Below are positions 54,085 through 63,661 of a stretch of DNA of 64,000 nucleotides, piece after piece; the stretch's first letter is position 1, and each line of letters begins with the position of its first letter. The stretch comes from Afipia sp. OHSU_II-C1 (GTDB lineage Bacteria; Pseudomonadota; Alphaproteobacteria; Rhizobiales; Xanthobacteraceae), in the NCBI RefSeq assembly GCF_000497575.1, contig NZ_APJI01000006.1:456001-520000 (forward strand). Reading direction: 5' to 3'. The notes below the pieces were generated by a model, which was not told the DNA's origin, did not search any database, and worked only from the letters and a program-made list of their open reading frames with translations. The position numbers and the translations under genes were made by a program.

Positions 54085-54687
54085 TCAGCTTGTATAAGTC
54101 ACCGTGTCGGACTGGCGAGGCCGGGTGTAGCAGTCCTCAGACAGCGGCACGTTGGTCTTGATGATGTATCCGGTGATCGGCGTGAAGGTGTAAGTCACCT
54201 CGCTCCAGATCAACTGCGTGTTCGCGACAAGAAGATCGGCCGGGATCGTTGTGATGACTGTATCCTTGGCATAGCCGGTCGTGACCGTGACAGAGCTGGC
54301 GCCGTTGACCGCGCCGGAATAGCTCCAGACCACCTTCGCCTTCTTCGATGCATCGATGCTGACCGCGGATATCTTCTGCGTCATTGTCGCCGGCGTGACG
54401 GCGTACGGTGTCATGATGGCGCTGCCCATCTTGAAGAAATTCGAGATGTCCGTGGACGATACTTTTGTGCCCTGCGACACAAGGTCGGACAGCGTGCGCG
54501 CGGTCAGCGTCACCTTGCGGTCGATGGCGACCCCGCTCGAAACGTCGATCATTCCGAGCATGAGCGTCAGCATCAACGGCAAGATGAACGCGAACTCGAC
54601 GGCGGCCACGCCGCGCCTGTCGTTACCGAACCGAACTGCGAGCCGGCGGCCGCGGAGAACATGCCTGAAAAGCGAAATCAGTTTCAT
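54085..54687 (-). CDS. TadE/TadG-like pilus assembly pseudopilin
   Basis: The 200-residue protein has a basic N-terminus followed by RRGVAAVEFAFILPLMLTLM, the TadE-like signature with conserved Glu in the helix, then a secreted domain with a single Cys near the end. TadE/F/G proteins are minor components of the Flp pilus or its envelope channel. It lies 12 bp downstream of a second TadE-like gene. It is shorter than a typical TadG, so the exact subfamily is uncertain. Confidence 0.82.
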   Translation of the reverse strand: MKLISLFRHVLRGRRLAVRFGNDRRGVAAVEFAFILPLMLTLMLGMIDVSSGVAIDRKVTLTARTLSDLVSQGTKVSSTDISNFFKMGSAIMTPYAVTPATMTQKISAVSIDASKKAKVVWSYSGAVNGASSVTVTTGYAKDTVITTIPADLLVANTQLIWSEVTYTFTPITGYIIKTNVPLSEDCYTRPRQSDTVTYTS

Positions 54688-54699
54688 GATTGTTCGTCC

Positions 54700-55257
54700 T
54701 CAAGGCTCGACGCGGAACGCAGCCGTCGCCGCGAGGAGGCGCTTGCTGTTCGACGTGTTGCGTCCGATGTTTGCGATGTTGTAGCCAAGCCCGGTGACGA
54801 ACATCGGCCACTGATAAAAAGCGCGGACGACCACGGTGGCGGCGCTACCGGCGGGCGTCGTCTGATAGCTGAAGTTGTTGACGAAGTTTCCAGATCCATC
54901 GATCGGGTCGGTGATGTTGACCGTCGCTCCCTCGGCGAATGACTTCACATCGACATAGATGCCGTCGCAGCTGAACATCACGCTGATGCGGTCGCAGAGA
55001 TCCTGCTTGAACTGGGCCTGCGTCATGCCGGCATCCTGCGCCTGGTGCGTCAGCATCAGGCGCGCTGAATTCTGTGTACCGGTCTCAAGGATCTGCGCGG
55101 CGAAAAATACCATCGCCGTTTCCATGACGGCGAAAAGCAGCACGAAGAAGATCGGAGCGACAAACGCGAATTCGGTGGCGGCCGAAGCGCGCCTGTCGCG
55201 GCGAAACCGGCGCAGCGCCTTGTTGATCGCGGTCATGGATGTCGCGGGGTGAGGCAT
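54700..55257 (-). CDS. tadE: TadE-like pilus assembly pseudopilin
   Basis: The 185-residue protein contains RRASAATEFAFVAPIFFVLL, the TadE-like prepilin/membrane segment, at about 22-45. A periplasmic region with CDRISVMFSC follows, where two cysteines may pair. AGGA 8 bp upstream supports ATG 55257. It is the middle gene of a three-gene minus-strand operon opposite the main cpa cluster. Confidence 0.85.
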   Translation of the reverse strand: MPHPATSMTAINKALRRFRRDRRASAATEFAFVAPIFFVLLFAVMETAMVFFAAQILETGTQNSARLMLTHQAQDAGMTQAQFKQDLCDRISVMFSCDGIYVDVKSFAEGATVNITDPIDGSGNFVNNFSYQTTPAGSAATVVVRAFYQWPMFVTGLGYNIANIGRNTSNSKRLLAATAAFRVEP

Positions 55258-55326
55258 CGGGCTATCCTAAGCATGCAGCGGAAATAACTACCGCCGAGAA
55301 TAGCCGACAGAGATTGTTGAATGCTT

Positions 55327-55353
55327 GCGCCGGATACGAACAACATCCGGCGC
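55327..55353. other. Stem-loop upstream of tadE
   Basis: GCGCCGGAT and ATCCGGCGC form a perfect 9-bp stem with a 9-nt loop in the 130-bp gap between the secretin-N-like gene and tadE. No T-run follows on either strand, so an mRNA-processing or attenuation element is likelier than a terminator. Confidence 0.55.
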
Positions 55354-55387
55354 GGAATTAACCGGCTGTTAAGGAATCAATCCGGTC

Positions 55388-55882
55388 TCAGGGCCGCGCG
55401 CCAGCAGCGCTGGCCTGGTTGTTCAGCACGTTGGTCTGGCCGAGGGCGGTTTCGAAGTAGGTCCGCCCGTCACCGAGAGTCACACGCCGCTGGCAATCAG
55501 GTGTGCAGCTATAGGATTCGCGCTCCAGGCCGCGATACACGGTGACCATCTTGTCCGCCGGACCTTCAACCTGAATGGAGCGGCTGGCCAGAACCTCGCC
55601 GGCGCGATCCATGGCGATCATGTTGGTCGAGCCGTAGCCCTTGCCGGTGACAACCACCATCCCGCCGGGCTGAAGGTTAACGTCTGCGATCAGGGGGTTT
55701 CCGACCACGATGGTCGCGACTTTCTCGGGCAGTTTGACCACCTTTGCCTGATCCACAAAAACCGCAACGGGTTCATCGCCGGTACCGGCGAATGTCGCGA
55801 TCGGGAACATCAGGAAGCCAGCAACAAGAAAGCGCAGCGCTACGGCTTTATGCACGTAACGGCGCGAGACATTGATCGACAT
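55388..55882 (-). CDS. Pilus assembly protein, secretin N-terminal-like domain (CpaC N-domain paralog)
   Basis: This 164-residue secreted protein has a signal peptide (FLVAGFLMFPIATFA). The mature part, with FVDQAKVVKLPEKVATIVVG and GGMVVVTGKGYGSTNMIAMD, resembles the N-terminal domain of CpaC/RcpA secretins (compare DLPRDIKDVLVADPKIANAV in the cpaC gene here), but there is no secretin pore domain. It may cap or pilot the secretin. The end has a Cys pair (CTPDC). Confidence 0.82.
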   Translation of the reverse strand: MSINVSRRYVHKAVALRFLVAGFLMFPIATFAGTGDEPVAVFVDQAKVVKLPEKVATIVVGNPLIADVNLQPGGMVVVTGKGYGSTNMIAMDRAGEVLASRSIQVEGPADKMVTVYRGLERESYSCTPDCQRRVTLGDGRTYFETALGQTNVLNNQASAAGARP

Positions 55883-56188
55883 ACTCTACTCCGGGGCGTG
55901 TACAAGCCGGCAAAAGCGATACGCAGCGGTGCCGGCGCCCGACATGGCAAATCTGCCGTTAATTGATGAACGAACTGCAAACGGCTTGCAGACATCGGCC
56001 GGAACGGATCGTTGAGTACCTGCAATTACAGGTTGTCTGTTAAGCAGGAACTCACCCCTCTTTCGCTTTTTGCAATCATGTTAAGGAACTGGAACTTTTA
56101 CCGGCTCTAGGTTCCTCGCCGGGAACTCAATCGGTTCTCTTTTCAGAATGCTCGTTTCGACATTCAACGCATAGATGGAGAATTGGAT
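55883..56188. promoter_or_regulatory. Divergent promoter region, pseudopilin operon / first Flp pilin
   Basis: These 306 bp hold no gene. GGAAC or its complement occurs several times between 55990 and 56140, including GGAAC-N14-GGTTCC, but none is spaced like an EcfG promoter. They may be a regulator site for pilin expression. No sigma-54 element was seen. Confidence 0.45.
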
Positions 56189-56350
56189 ATGACGCTCGTT
56201 GTCCGCTTCCTCAAGAATGAGTCCGGCGCGACTGCAATCGAGTATGGCCTGATCGCAGCCGGCATTGCGCTCGCGATCATTGCCGCAGTGAACGGTCTCG
56301 GCACCACCCTCAACACCAAGTTCACCAATATCAACGCTTCGATCAACTAA
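56189..56350 (+). CDS. pilA: Flp-type pilin 1
   Basis: The 53-residue prepilin begins MTLVVRFLKNESG, then ATAIEYGLIAAGIALAII. The G13/A14 junction, with Glu at +5 and Tyr at +6, is the type IVb Flp processing site cut by CpaA. It is the main subunit of the Tad pilus used for adhesion. GGAG precedes the start by 10 bp, and a terminator follows. Confidence 0.95.
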   Translation: MTLVVRFLKNESGATAIEYGLIAAGIALAIIAAVNGLGTTLNTKFTNINASIN

Positions 56351-56370
56351 CGGGGAGCACGTGGGTTCAT

Positions 56371-56400
56371 AAAGGCCTCGGGAAACCGGGGCCTTTGTTT
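56371..56400 (+). terminator. Terminator of pilin 1
   Basis: AAAGGCCTCGG and CCGGGGCCTTT form a stem with one T-G pair and a GAAA loop, followed by GTTT. Confidence 0.8.
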
Positions 56401-56632
56401 CATCCGGCTGTTCGAGCCGGCTCCTGGACTGTGCCAGCGAAACCCGCCCTATTCGTACAATGCCGTTAAACCAGCATTTACCGTCCGCAAGAAGAAGCGG
56501 ATACCTCAGTCTTTCGGCAATCGAATTAACTGCGCTGCAATTCCTGCTGCGTAGGTTGACCCTATGGTCACGGTGGTTTCCGCCCCCGCAACGGCCAGAG
56601 TTCTACAGCCACGTGTACAAATGGAGTTATAG

Positions 56633-56797
56633 ATGACCAAGCTCGTTGCTCGCTTCGTCAAGGACGAATCCGGCGCCACCGCGATTGAGTACGGCCTGAT
56701 TGCCGCGGGTATTGCGCTCGCGATCATCGCTGCCGTGAACGGCCTCGGCACCACGCTGAACAGCAAGTTCACCAACATCAACGCTTCGATCAAGTAA
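56633..56797 (+). CDS. pilA2: Flp-type pilin 2
   Basis: This 54-residue prepilin begins MTKLVARFVKDESG and is nearly identical to pilin 1 after the processing site: residues 14 onward differ only at Thr/Ser in TLN-(T/S)-KF and at the last residue (N/K). GGAG lies 7 bp upstream. It has its own leader and terminator, so the two pilins can be expressed separately. Confidence 0.95.
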   Translation: MTKLVARFVKDESGATAIEYGLIAAGIALAIIAAVNGLGTTLNSKFTNINASIK

Positions 56798-56813
56798 TCG
56801 GTCGGGTTTCGAT

Positions 56814-56850
56814 AAAAAAAGGGGCTTCGGGAAACCGGAGCCCTTTTTTG
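56814..56850 (+). terminator. Terminator of pilin 2
   Basis: A run of A, then GGGGCTTCGG, GAAA loop, CCGGAGCCC and a run of six T. Confidence 0.9.
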
Positions 56851-56885
56851 TGTCCGCGCCACTCCGACGGAACTGTGTAAAGCGT

Positions 56886-57041
56886 ATGAAACCGTCTTCT
56901 GCCGAGAAACGTTCGAATTTCGGGCACTTGTTTGTATCGCTTTCCCGCGAAGAGCCGATCCGGCTGGTCTGCGCGGGTCTTGTCCTCGCCTGCCTCGCGG
57001 CCTTGTTCCGGATCGTCAGCATCTGGCCCGGCGCGTTTTAG
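56886..57041 (+). CDS. Possible 51-residue membrane protein
   Basis: The frame encodes MKPSSAEKRSNFGHLFVSLS followed by one hydrophobic helix (LVCAGLVLACLAALFRIV) and WPGAF. It lies between the pilin 2 terminator and cpaA. There is no clear ribosome binding site, and I do not recognise a family. It may be a small pilus-locus protein or a chance frame. Confidence 0.35.
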   Translation: MKPSSAEKRSNFGHLFVSLSREEPIRLVCAGLVLACLAALFRIVSIWPGAF

Positions 57042-57125
57042 TATTGTTCATTTCTGCCGGGTAGCCTGCCGTTCGCTCAACCGGACCGAGTTCCTGCGGC
57101 TCAATCTGTCAGACCCGGCAACCCC

Positions 57126-57650
57126 ATGATCCTCGATCTCGCGCGCGTCTTCCTGTTTCCCGCCTTGATGGCCTTCGCCGCCGCGAGCGATCTCTTCACG
57201 ATGACGATTCCCAACCGGATCTCGCTGCTGCTGGTGGCGGGTTTCTTCGTGCTGGCCGGGTTCAGCGGCATGCCGCTGTCCGAGATCGGGATGCATGTGG
57301 CGGCCGGTCTGACGGTGCTGGTCATCGCGTTTGCCTGCTTCGCCTTCGGATGGATGGGCGGCGGCGATGCCAAGGTCGCGGCCGCTGCCGGGCTCTGGTT
57401 CGGGTTTCCGCCTCTCGCCAGCTACCTTGTCTATGCGTCCCTGTTCGGCGGTGCGCTGACACTTTTGATGCTTCAGTTCCGGCAGTGGCCACTGCCGTAC
57501 TCACTGATTTCGCAGGAATGGCTGCAACGGCTGCACCGCAAGGACAGCGGCATTCCGTACGGTATCGCCCTCGCTCTCGGTGCGCTGATGATCTATCCCG
57601 AGACCGAATGGATGAAGGCCGTCGATCTCACCCGCTTCATCGGCCACTGA
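57126..57650 (+). CDS. cpaA: Prepilin peptidase CpaA/TadV
   Basis: This 174-residue polytopic aspartic protease cleaves Flp prepilins at the inner membrane. Its catalytic aspartates are Asp22 (SDLFTMTIPN) and Asp81 (GGGDAK). It lacks the N-terminal methylase domain of PilD-type enzymes, as usual for TadV. It follows the two pilin genes and precedes cpaB by 213 bp. Confidence 0.94.
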   Translation: MILDLARVFLFPALMAFAAASDLFTMTIPNRISLLLVAGFFVLAGFSGMPLSEIGMHVAAGLTVLVIAFACFAFGWMGGGDAKVAAAAGLWFGFPPLASYLVYASLFGGALTLLMLQFRQWPLPYSLISQEWLQRLHRKDSGIPYGIALALGALMIYPETEWMKAVDLTRFIGH

Positions 57651-57863
57651 ACCCGTCGCCGCTCTGAACCAGAAACCTGCTTCAGTCACAGCGCTCACTG
57701 GCAACATGCTGGAGAAGCTCGCGGACTTGCAGGCCGCCGCACGATGGCAACATCTCATTAACGCGATTTAGATACGCCTCATTAACCATGCTTTGACGTT
57801 TAGCTGGTCAAATCCGACCACAGCGACAGGTCCGTCGCGGCGTGATGTGGAAAGTGAAAGCGT

Positions 57864-58649
57864 ATGAATACCGCGCGGATTGTCGTCCTGGCCATTGCCG
57901 TCTGCGCCGGCGGCGCGGCTGCATATCTTGCAAGCGGCTCCGATCCGAAGCCGGTTGCGGCGCCAACGACAATGGACACCACCGACGTACTAGTTGCCCG
58001 CACCGACATCCCGCTCGGCCAGACCGTTACGCCCGATGATATTGCGTGGCAGAACTGGCCGTCGTCGACCGCAAGCTCCAACTTCATCCGCCGCAACGAT
58101 CAGCCCGAAGCCATGACCCAGATCGTTGGGTCGATCGCGCGTTCGCCGTTTCTCGCGGGCGAACCGATCCGCGAGACAAAGCTCGTCAAGGGCAACGGTT
58201 CCGGCTTCATGGCCGCTATCCTGCCGACCGGCATGCGCGCGATCTCGACGGAAATCTCGCCGGAAACCGGCGCCGGTGGTTTCATCCTGCCCAACGACAA
58301 GGTCGACGTCATTCTCACCAAGCGCGAGAGAGTCGCCAGCCGCACCGGCACGAATGACGTCATCAACTCCGAAATCATCCTGACCAACATCCGCGTTCTC
58401 GCCATCGACCAGACAGTCGGAGAAAAGGACGGGCAGAAGGTCGTGGTCGGCAAGACTGCGACACTCGAATTGAAGCCTGAGCAGGCGGAATCGCTCGCGC
58501 GTGCGCGGCAGTCAGGCACCTTGTCGCTCGCATTGCGCAGTCTGGTCGACGCCAACCGCAACGACATCAATATCGACGACGGCAGCAAGAGCGACAGCGT
58601 CAATGTCGTTCGCTACGGCGTTTCCACGCAAATGACGACACGGAAGTGA
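57864..58649 (+). CDS. cpaB: Flp pilus assembly protein CpaB/RcpC
   Basis: The 261-residue protein has an N-terminal signal/anchor (IVVLAIAVCAGGAAAYLA), an SAF domain (about 40-100: VLVARTDIPLGQTVTPDDIA) and the RcpC region with MRAISTEISPETGAGGFILP. It acts in the periplasm near the secretin. It is followed by cpaC with overlapping or adjacent translation signals. Confidence 0.93.
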   Translation: MNTARIVVLAIAVCAGGAAAYLASGSDPKPVAAPTTMDTTDVLVARTDIPLGQTVTPDDIAWQNWPSSTASSNFIRRNDQPEAMTQIVGSIARSPFLAGEPIRETKLVKGNGSGFMAAILPTGMRAISTEISPETGAGGFILPNDKVDVILTKRERVASRTGTNDVINSEIILTNIRVLAIDQTVGEKDGQKVVVGKTATLELKPEQAESLARARQSGTLSLALRSLVDANRNDINIDDGSKSDSVNVVRYGVSTQMTTRK

Positions 58650-58663
58650 TCGAGAGGACCGGC

Positions 58664-60160
58664 ATGACGAGGCGAGAGGGACATCAGGCACCTGTGCGGA
58701 CCTTCATGGTGCGTGCCCTGTCGTTTGCCGCGGTTTCCGCGCTGACGCTGAACCCGGTCATGTCGCCGGTGATCGCGAGCGATTACCGCGTCCCCGCGGC
58801 TGCGGCCGTCGCATCGAATGCTGGCCAGTTGAATGCACGCTTCCTGCCGCTCGGCATCGGCAAGTCCGTTGTCATCGACCTGCCGCGCGACATCAAGGAC
58901 GTTCTGGTTGCGGACCCCAAGATCGCCAATGCCGTGGTGCGCTCCGCGCAGCGCGCCTACATTATCGGCGCGGCAGTCGGCCAGACCAACATCGTTTTCT
59001 TCGACACGTCGGGCCAGCAGATCGCCGCTTACGATATCGCAGTGACGCGCGACCTCAATGGCGTGCGCGCCGCGCTGAAGCAGTCGTTCCCGCTGTCCGA
59101 CATCCGGATTGAAGGCGTCGGCGACGGCGTCGTGCTGTCGGGCTTTGCCGCCAGCCCTATCGAGGCGCAGCAGGCCCAGGAAATGGCCGCGCGTCTGGCC
59201 GGCGGCCCCGAAAAGGTCGTGAACAGCATCGCGGTCCGCGGCCGCGATCAGGTGATGCTGAAAGTCACCGTGGCGGAAGTTCAGCGCGACATCATCAAGC
59301 AATTGGGCGTCGATCTCAGCGCCACGATGAACTACGGCACCGCAGTGGTGAACTTCAACAACACGAATCCGTTCACTGCATATGGCCGCCCGCTTGTCGC
59401 CGGCAATAGCCTGGTCGGTGCGGCGGGTCAGGCAACAAACCTGCTCGGTCAGCGCGTCCCCGCGGTCACCGCAACGCTACGCGCAATGGAAACCGCCGGG
59501 GTCGTCCGCACGCTCGCCGAACCGAACCTCACGGCGATTTCGGGCGAATCCGCAACCTTTGTCGCAGGCGGCGAGTTCCCACTGCCCAAGGGATACACCT
59601 GCGACCCCGTCTCGCGTGCGTGTACCACCCAGATCGATTTCAAGAAATTCGGCATCACCCTGAACTTCACGCCCATCGTCCTGACCGAAGGACGGATCAG
59701 CCTGCGCGTGCTGACCGAAGTCTCCGAACTTTCGCCCGACAACTCGATCACGCTCGATCAGTCGGGAAACACCCTTACGATTCCTTCGATCAAGACCCGT
59801 CGTGCCGAAACCACCCTCGAAATTCCCTCGGGCGGTTCTATGGCGATGGCCGGACTGATTCAGGAGCAAACCAAGCAGGCCATCAACGGTCTGCCCGGAC
59901 TCTCGCAGGTGCCGGTGCTCGGAACGCTGTTCCGCAGCCGCGACTACGTCAATCGCAACACCGAACTCATGGTGCTGGTTACCCCGTTCGTGGTCCGCGC
60001 GGTCGCGCAGAAGGACCTGTCGCGTCCTGACGACGGCTTCGCCGACGCCGCCGATCCGCAGTCGGATCTGCTCGGCAACATCAACCGCATCTATGGCGTT
60101 CCCGGACGCGTTGAGCCCGGCCGCAAGTACCGCGGCACCTACGGCTTCATCACCGACTGA
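58664..60160 (+). CDS. cpaC: Flp pilus secretin CpaC/RcpA
   Basis: The 498-residue outer-membrane secretin has a signal segment near 15-40, an N-terminal domain (DLPRDIKDVLVADPKIANAV), a BON-like middle part, and a C-terminal secretin pore domain with VPVLGTLFRSRDYVNRNTEL. GAGAGG lies 6 bp before ATG 58664, preferred to the GTG at 58646 that overlaps cpaB. It forms the channel through which the pilus leaves. Confidence 0.93.
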   Translation: MTRREGHQAPVRTFMVRALSFAAVSALTLNPVMSPVIASDYRVPAAAAVASNAGQLNARFLPLGIGKSVVIDLPRDIKDVLVADPKIANAVVRSAQRAYIIGAAVGQTNIVFFDTSGQQIAAYDIAVTRDLNGVRAALKQSFPLSDIRIEGVGDGVVLSGFAASPIEAQQAQEMAARLAGGPEKVVNSIAVRGRDQVMLKVTVAEVQRDIIKQLGVDLSATMNYGTAVVNFNNTNPFTAYGRPLVAGNSLVGAAGQATNLLGQRVPAVTATLRAMETAGVVRTLAEPNLTAISGESATFVAGGEFPLPKGYTCDPVSRACTTQIDFKKFGITLNFTPIVLTEGRISLRVLTEVSELSPDNSITLDQSGNTLTIPSIKTRRAETTLEIPSGGSMAMAGLIQEQTKQAINGLPGLSQVPVLGTLFRSRDYVNRNTELMVLVTPFVVRAVAQKDLSRPDDGFADAADPQSDLLGNINRIYGVPGRVEPGRKYRGTYGFITD

Positions 60161-60181
60161 GATGGGACAAGGACAGTAGCA

Positions 60182-60919
60182 ATGACGACGAGAGTACCCA
60201 ATCTCAAGCGCAGCCTGCGGATCGCAGTCGCTCTTCTCGGGGCGTCTGCCGCGTTAGGGGCCTGCACGCATACCGATCAGGACACGCCCACCAGCAGCAT
60301 CCCGCTCGACTACCGCCAGCGTCATCCCATCGTGGTTCAGGAAGCGAACCGCACCACCGAAGTCTTTGTCGGCACCGGCCGGGGCGGTCTCACTGCCGCG
60401 CAGCGATCGGATATCACCGGTCTCGCCGAGACCTGGCTGCGCGAAGGCACCGGCGGCATCATCATCGACATGCCGACCAATACGCCGAACGCGCGCGTGG
60501 CAAACGACTCGCTGCGTGAGATTCAGGCTATCCTGGCTGCCGCCGGCGTGCCGTCGCGCGGCATCACCGTCAGGAATTATCGGCCCACGGATCCCCGGCT
60601 GTTTGCGACCATCCGCGTCAACTATCCGCGCATCGTGGCGGATGCCGGTCCATGCGGTGTTTGGCCGGAAGACCTCGGCCCTTCAATCAAGAACAAGGGC
60701 TATTACGATAACCGGCCGTATTACAACCTCGGCTGTGCGAGCCAGCGCAATCTGGCCGCGATGGTCGACAATCCGTCCGATCTCGTCCAGCCGCGCGCCG
60801 AAACCCCGGCCTACACGCCTCGCCGCAGCGTGGCCTTCGACAAGTATCGCAAGGGCACGACCACGACGACTGCATATCCGGAAGCCGACAAGGCCAAACT
60901 GAGCGAAGTGGGCAAATGA
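60182..60919 (+). CDS. cpaD: Flp pilus assembly lipoprotein CpaD
   Basis: The 245-residue protein begins with a lipoprotein signal (ALLGASAALGAC; Cys near 29). It has the CpaD motifs RHPIVVQEANRTTEVFVGTG and CGVWPEDLGPS...NLGCASQRNLAAMVDNP. It works in the periplasm with the secretin. It overlaps cpaE by 4 bp. Confidence 0.92.
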   Translation: MTTRVPNLKRSLRIAVALLGASAALGACTHTDQDTPTSSIPLDYRQRHPIVVQEANRTTEVFVGTGRGGLTAAQRSDITGLAETWLREGTGGIIIDMPTNTPNARVANDSLREIQAILAAAGVPSRGITVRNYRPTDPRLFATIRVNYPRIVADAGPCGVWPEDLGPSIKNKGYYDNRPYYNLGCASQRNLAAMVDNPSDLVQPRAETPAYTPRRSVAFDKYRKGTTTTTAYPEADKAKLSEVGK

Positions 60920-62178
60920 TCAGTTACGCGCGTCAGGATCAGGAGGACGGGACGGCCTCGACCGCCGCCGAGGAGCATATTGCACCGGCGCCGCGCGTTT
61001 CCGTCCAGGCGTTCTGCGAAACCGTCGAAACCGCAGCAGCCGTGCAGGCCGCCGGCGAGGACCGCCGGCTGGACAAGGCGCATCTCAAGATTCAGATGGG
61101 CGGCATGACGGCCGCCATCGAGGCATACCGGACAGCGCCGACCCCGAACGTCATCCTGCTCGAAACCGAGGGCCGCAACGACATCCTTTCGGGTCTTGAT
61201 CAGCTGGCAACGGTTTGCGACGCGGGCACGCGCGTGATCGTGATCGGCCGCGTCAACGATGTCGTGCTGTACCGCGAACTCGTACGCCGGGGCATCAGCG
61301 ACTACGTGATCGCTCCGGTTGCGCCGCTCGACGTTGTCCGCTCGATCTGTGGCCTGTTTTCGGTTCCCGAAGCCAAGGCCGTCGGCCGGATCATTGCCGT
61401 CGTTGGCGCAAAAGGCGGTGTCGGCGCGTCCACCGTCGCGCATAACGTCGCCTGGGCGATCGCGCGCGATCTCGCGCTGGATTCGGTGGTCGCCGATCTC
61501 GATCTCGCGTTCGGAACCGCCGGTCTCGATTACAACCAAGACCCGCCGCAGGGCATTGCCGACGCGGTGTTCTCTCCCGATCGTATCGACACGGCTTTCG
61601 TGGACCGCCTGCTCTCCAAGTGCACCGATCATCTCAGCCTGCTCGCCGCGCCCGCAACGCTCGACCGCGTCTACGATTTCGGTGCGGAGGCGTTCGATTC
61701 GATCTTCGATACGCTGCGAACCACGATGCCCTGCATCGTCCTTGACGTTCCGCATCAATGGTCCGGATGGACCAAGCGCGCGCTGGTCGGCGCCGACGAT
61801 ATCCTGATCGTCGCAACACCTGACCTCGCCAATCTGCGCAACACCAAGAACATGTTCGACACACTGAAGGCTGCCCGGCCCAACGACAGGGCGCCGCTGT
61901 ACTGCATCAACCAGGCTGGCGTGCCGAAGCGGCCCGAGATCAGCACCGGCGAGTTTGCTAAGGCCATCGAAAGCCCGCCGATCGTGACAATCCCGTTCGA
62001 ACCGCAGATCTTCGGGGCGGCGGCGAACAACGGGCAGATGATCGCGGAAATCGCAGCCAATCACCGCACCTCCGAGATGTTCCTGCAGATCGCGCAGCGC
62101 CTGACTGGCCGTGGCGAGGCCAAGAAGCCGCGCAATTCGTTTCTGGCGCCTTTGCTCGGAAAGCTCCGGGCCAAATAG
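60916..62178 (+). CDS. cpaE: Pilus localisation ATPase CpaE/TadZ
   Basis: This 420-residue protein has an N-terminal receiver-like domain (about 35-150) and a C-terminal MinD/ParA-type ATPase with the deviant Walker A GAKGGVGAST at 164-173. CpaE/TadZ positions the Tad machine at the pole. Translation is coupled to cpaD. Confidence 0.93.
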   Translation: MISYARQDQEDGTASTAAEEHIAPAPRVSVQAFCETVETAAAVQAAGEDRRLDKAHLKIQMGGMTAAIEAYRTAPTPNVILLETEGRNDILSGLDQLATVCDAGTRVIVIGRVNDVVLYRELVRRGISDYVIAPVAPLDVVRSICGLFSVPEAKAVGRIIAVVGAKGGVGASTVAHNVAWAIARDLALDSVVADLDLAFGTAGLDYNQDPPQGIADAVFSPDRIDTAFVDRLLSKCTDHLSLLAAPATLDRVYDFGAEAFDSIFDTLRTTMPCIVLDVPHQWSGWTKRALVGADDILIVATPDLANLRNTKNMFDTLKAARPNDRAPLYCINQAGVPKRPEISTGEFAKAIESPPIVTIPFEPQIFGAAANNGQMIAEIAANHRTSEMFLQIAQRLTGRGEAKKPRNSFLAPLLGKLRAK

Positions 62179-62199
62179 ACTTTCGCGTGGAGTACCGTC

Positions 62200-63651
62200 G
62201 TGTTTGGTAAGCGTAGCGGATCAGAGGCCGACGTCCGGGGCATTCAGCCCGCGGATCGCGGCCACGTGACAGCGCCCGCCGCTGCAAGGCCGGCCGTGAG
62301 CGTCGCATCGCCGCCGCTCGCGCCCGCGCGCCCTCCTGCGCCCGCACCCGTTGTCGAAGCCCGGCGCTCCGATACCTACTATCAGGTCAAGGCGACGATC
62401 TTCGGCGCGCTGATCGAGGCGATCGACCTCGCCCAGCTTGCGAAGCTTGACGTCGAGTCCGCGCGCGAGGAAATTCGCGACATCGTCAACGAGATCATCG
62501 CGATCAAGAACATCGTGATGTCGATCGCCGAGCAGGAAGAGCTGCTCGACGACATTTGCAACGACGTGCTCGGTTACGGACCGCTTGAACCGCTGCTTGC
62601 CCGCGACGACATCGCCGACATCATGGTGAATGGCGCCGGCACGGTGTTCATCGAAGTCGGCGGTAAGATCCAGAAGACCGGCATTCGCTTCCGCGACAAC
62701 CAGCAGCTTCTCAATATCTGCCAGCGCATTGTCAGCCAGGTCGGCCGGCGTGTCGATGAATCCTCGCCGATCTGCGACGCCCGCCTCGCCGACGGTTCGC
62801 GCGTCAACGCGATCGTTCCTCCGCTGGCCATTGACGGCCCGGCGCTCACCATCCGCAAGTTCAAGAAGGACAAGCTGACGCTGGATCAGCTTGTCAAATT
62901 CGGCGCGATCACGCCCGAGGGCGCCCAGATCCTGCAAATCATCGGCCGTTGCCGCGCCAACGTCCTGATTTCCGGCGGCACGGGCTCCGGCAAGACCACC
63001 CTGCTGAACTGCCTGACCAACTACATCGACGAAGACGAACGCATCATCACCTGCGAAGACGCCGCGGAATTGCAATTGCAGCAGCCGCATGTCGTGCGCC
63101 TCGAAACACGCCCGCCGAACATCGAGGGCGAGGGCCAGGTGACCATGCGCGATCTGGTCAAGAACTGCCTGCGTATGCGGCCGGAACGTATCATCGTCGG
63201 CGAAGTCCGCGGACCCGAGGCATTCGATCTGTTGCAGGCGATGAACACCGGCCACGACGGATCGATGGGAACGCTGCACGCCAACAATCCCCGCGAAGCG
63301 CTGTCGCGTTGCGAATCCATGATCACCATGGGCGGCTATTCGCTGCCGTCACGCACCATTCGCGAAATGATCTGTGCTTCGATCGATGTCATCGTGCAGG
63401 CAGCCCGCCTGCGCGACGGCTCGCGCCGCATCACCCACATCACCGAAGTGATGGGGATGGAAGGCGACACCATCATCACCCAGGACATCTTCCTCTACGA
63501 CCTGATGGGCGAAGATCTGAACGGCAACATTATCGGTCGGCATCGCTCGACCGGCATCGGACGTCCGAAGTTCTGGGAACGCGCACGGTACTACGGCGAG
63601 GAGAAGCGGCTCGCCGCGGCGCTCGACGCTGCCGAAGTGGCCGAGGTATAG
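62200..63651 (+). CDS. cpaF: Pilus assembly ATPase CpaF/TadA
   Basis: This 483-residue secretion ATPase drives Flp pilus assembly. Walker [10 protein letters not shown] is at 259-267, the Walker B/Asp box region follows ([20 protein letters not shown]), then the His box region [18 protein letters not shown]. An N-terminal Ala/Pro-rich linker covers about 30-50. GTG start with GTGGAG upstream. It is 21 bp after cpaE. Confidence 0.96.
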   Translation: MFGKRSGSEADVRGIQPADRGHVTAPAAARPAVSVASPPLAPARPPAPAPVVEARRSDTYYQVKATIFGALIEAIDLAQLAKLDVESAREEIRDIVNEIIAIKNIVMSIAEQEELLDDICNDVLGYGPLEPLLARDDIADIMVNGAGTVFIEVGGKIQKTGIRFRDNQQLLNICQRIVSQVGRRVDESSPICDARLADGSRVNAIVPPLAIDGPALTIRKFKKDKLTLDQLVKFGAITPEGAQILQIIGRCRANVLISGGTGSGKTTLLNCLTNYIDEDERIITCEDAAELQLQQPHVVRLETRPPNIEGEGQVTMRDLVKNCLRMRPERIIVGEVRGPEAFDLLQAMNTGHDGSMGTLHANNPREALSRCESMITMGGYSLPSRTIREMICASIDVIVQAARLRDGSRRITHITEVMGMEGDTIITQDIFLYDLMGEDLNGNIIGRHRSTGIGRPKFWERARYYGEEKRLAAALDAAEVAEV

Positions 63652-63661
63652 GGAGCGCCCC

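Noticed and set aside
55990-56140. Several GGAAC/GTTCC motifs upstream of pilin 1, considered as stress promoters.
   Set aside because: None is followed at 16-17 bp by CGTT or a close variant.
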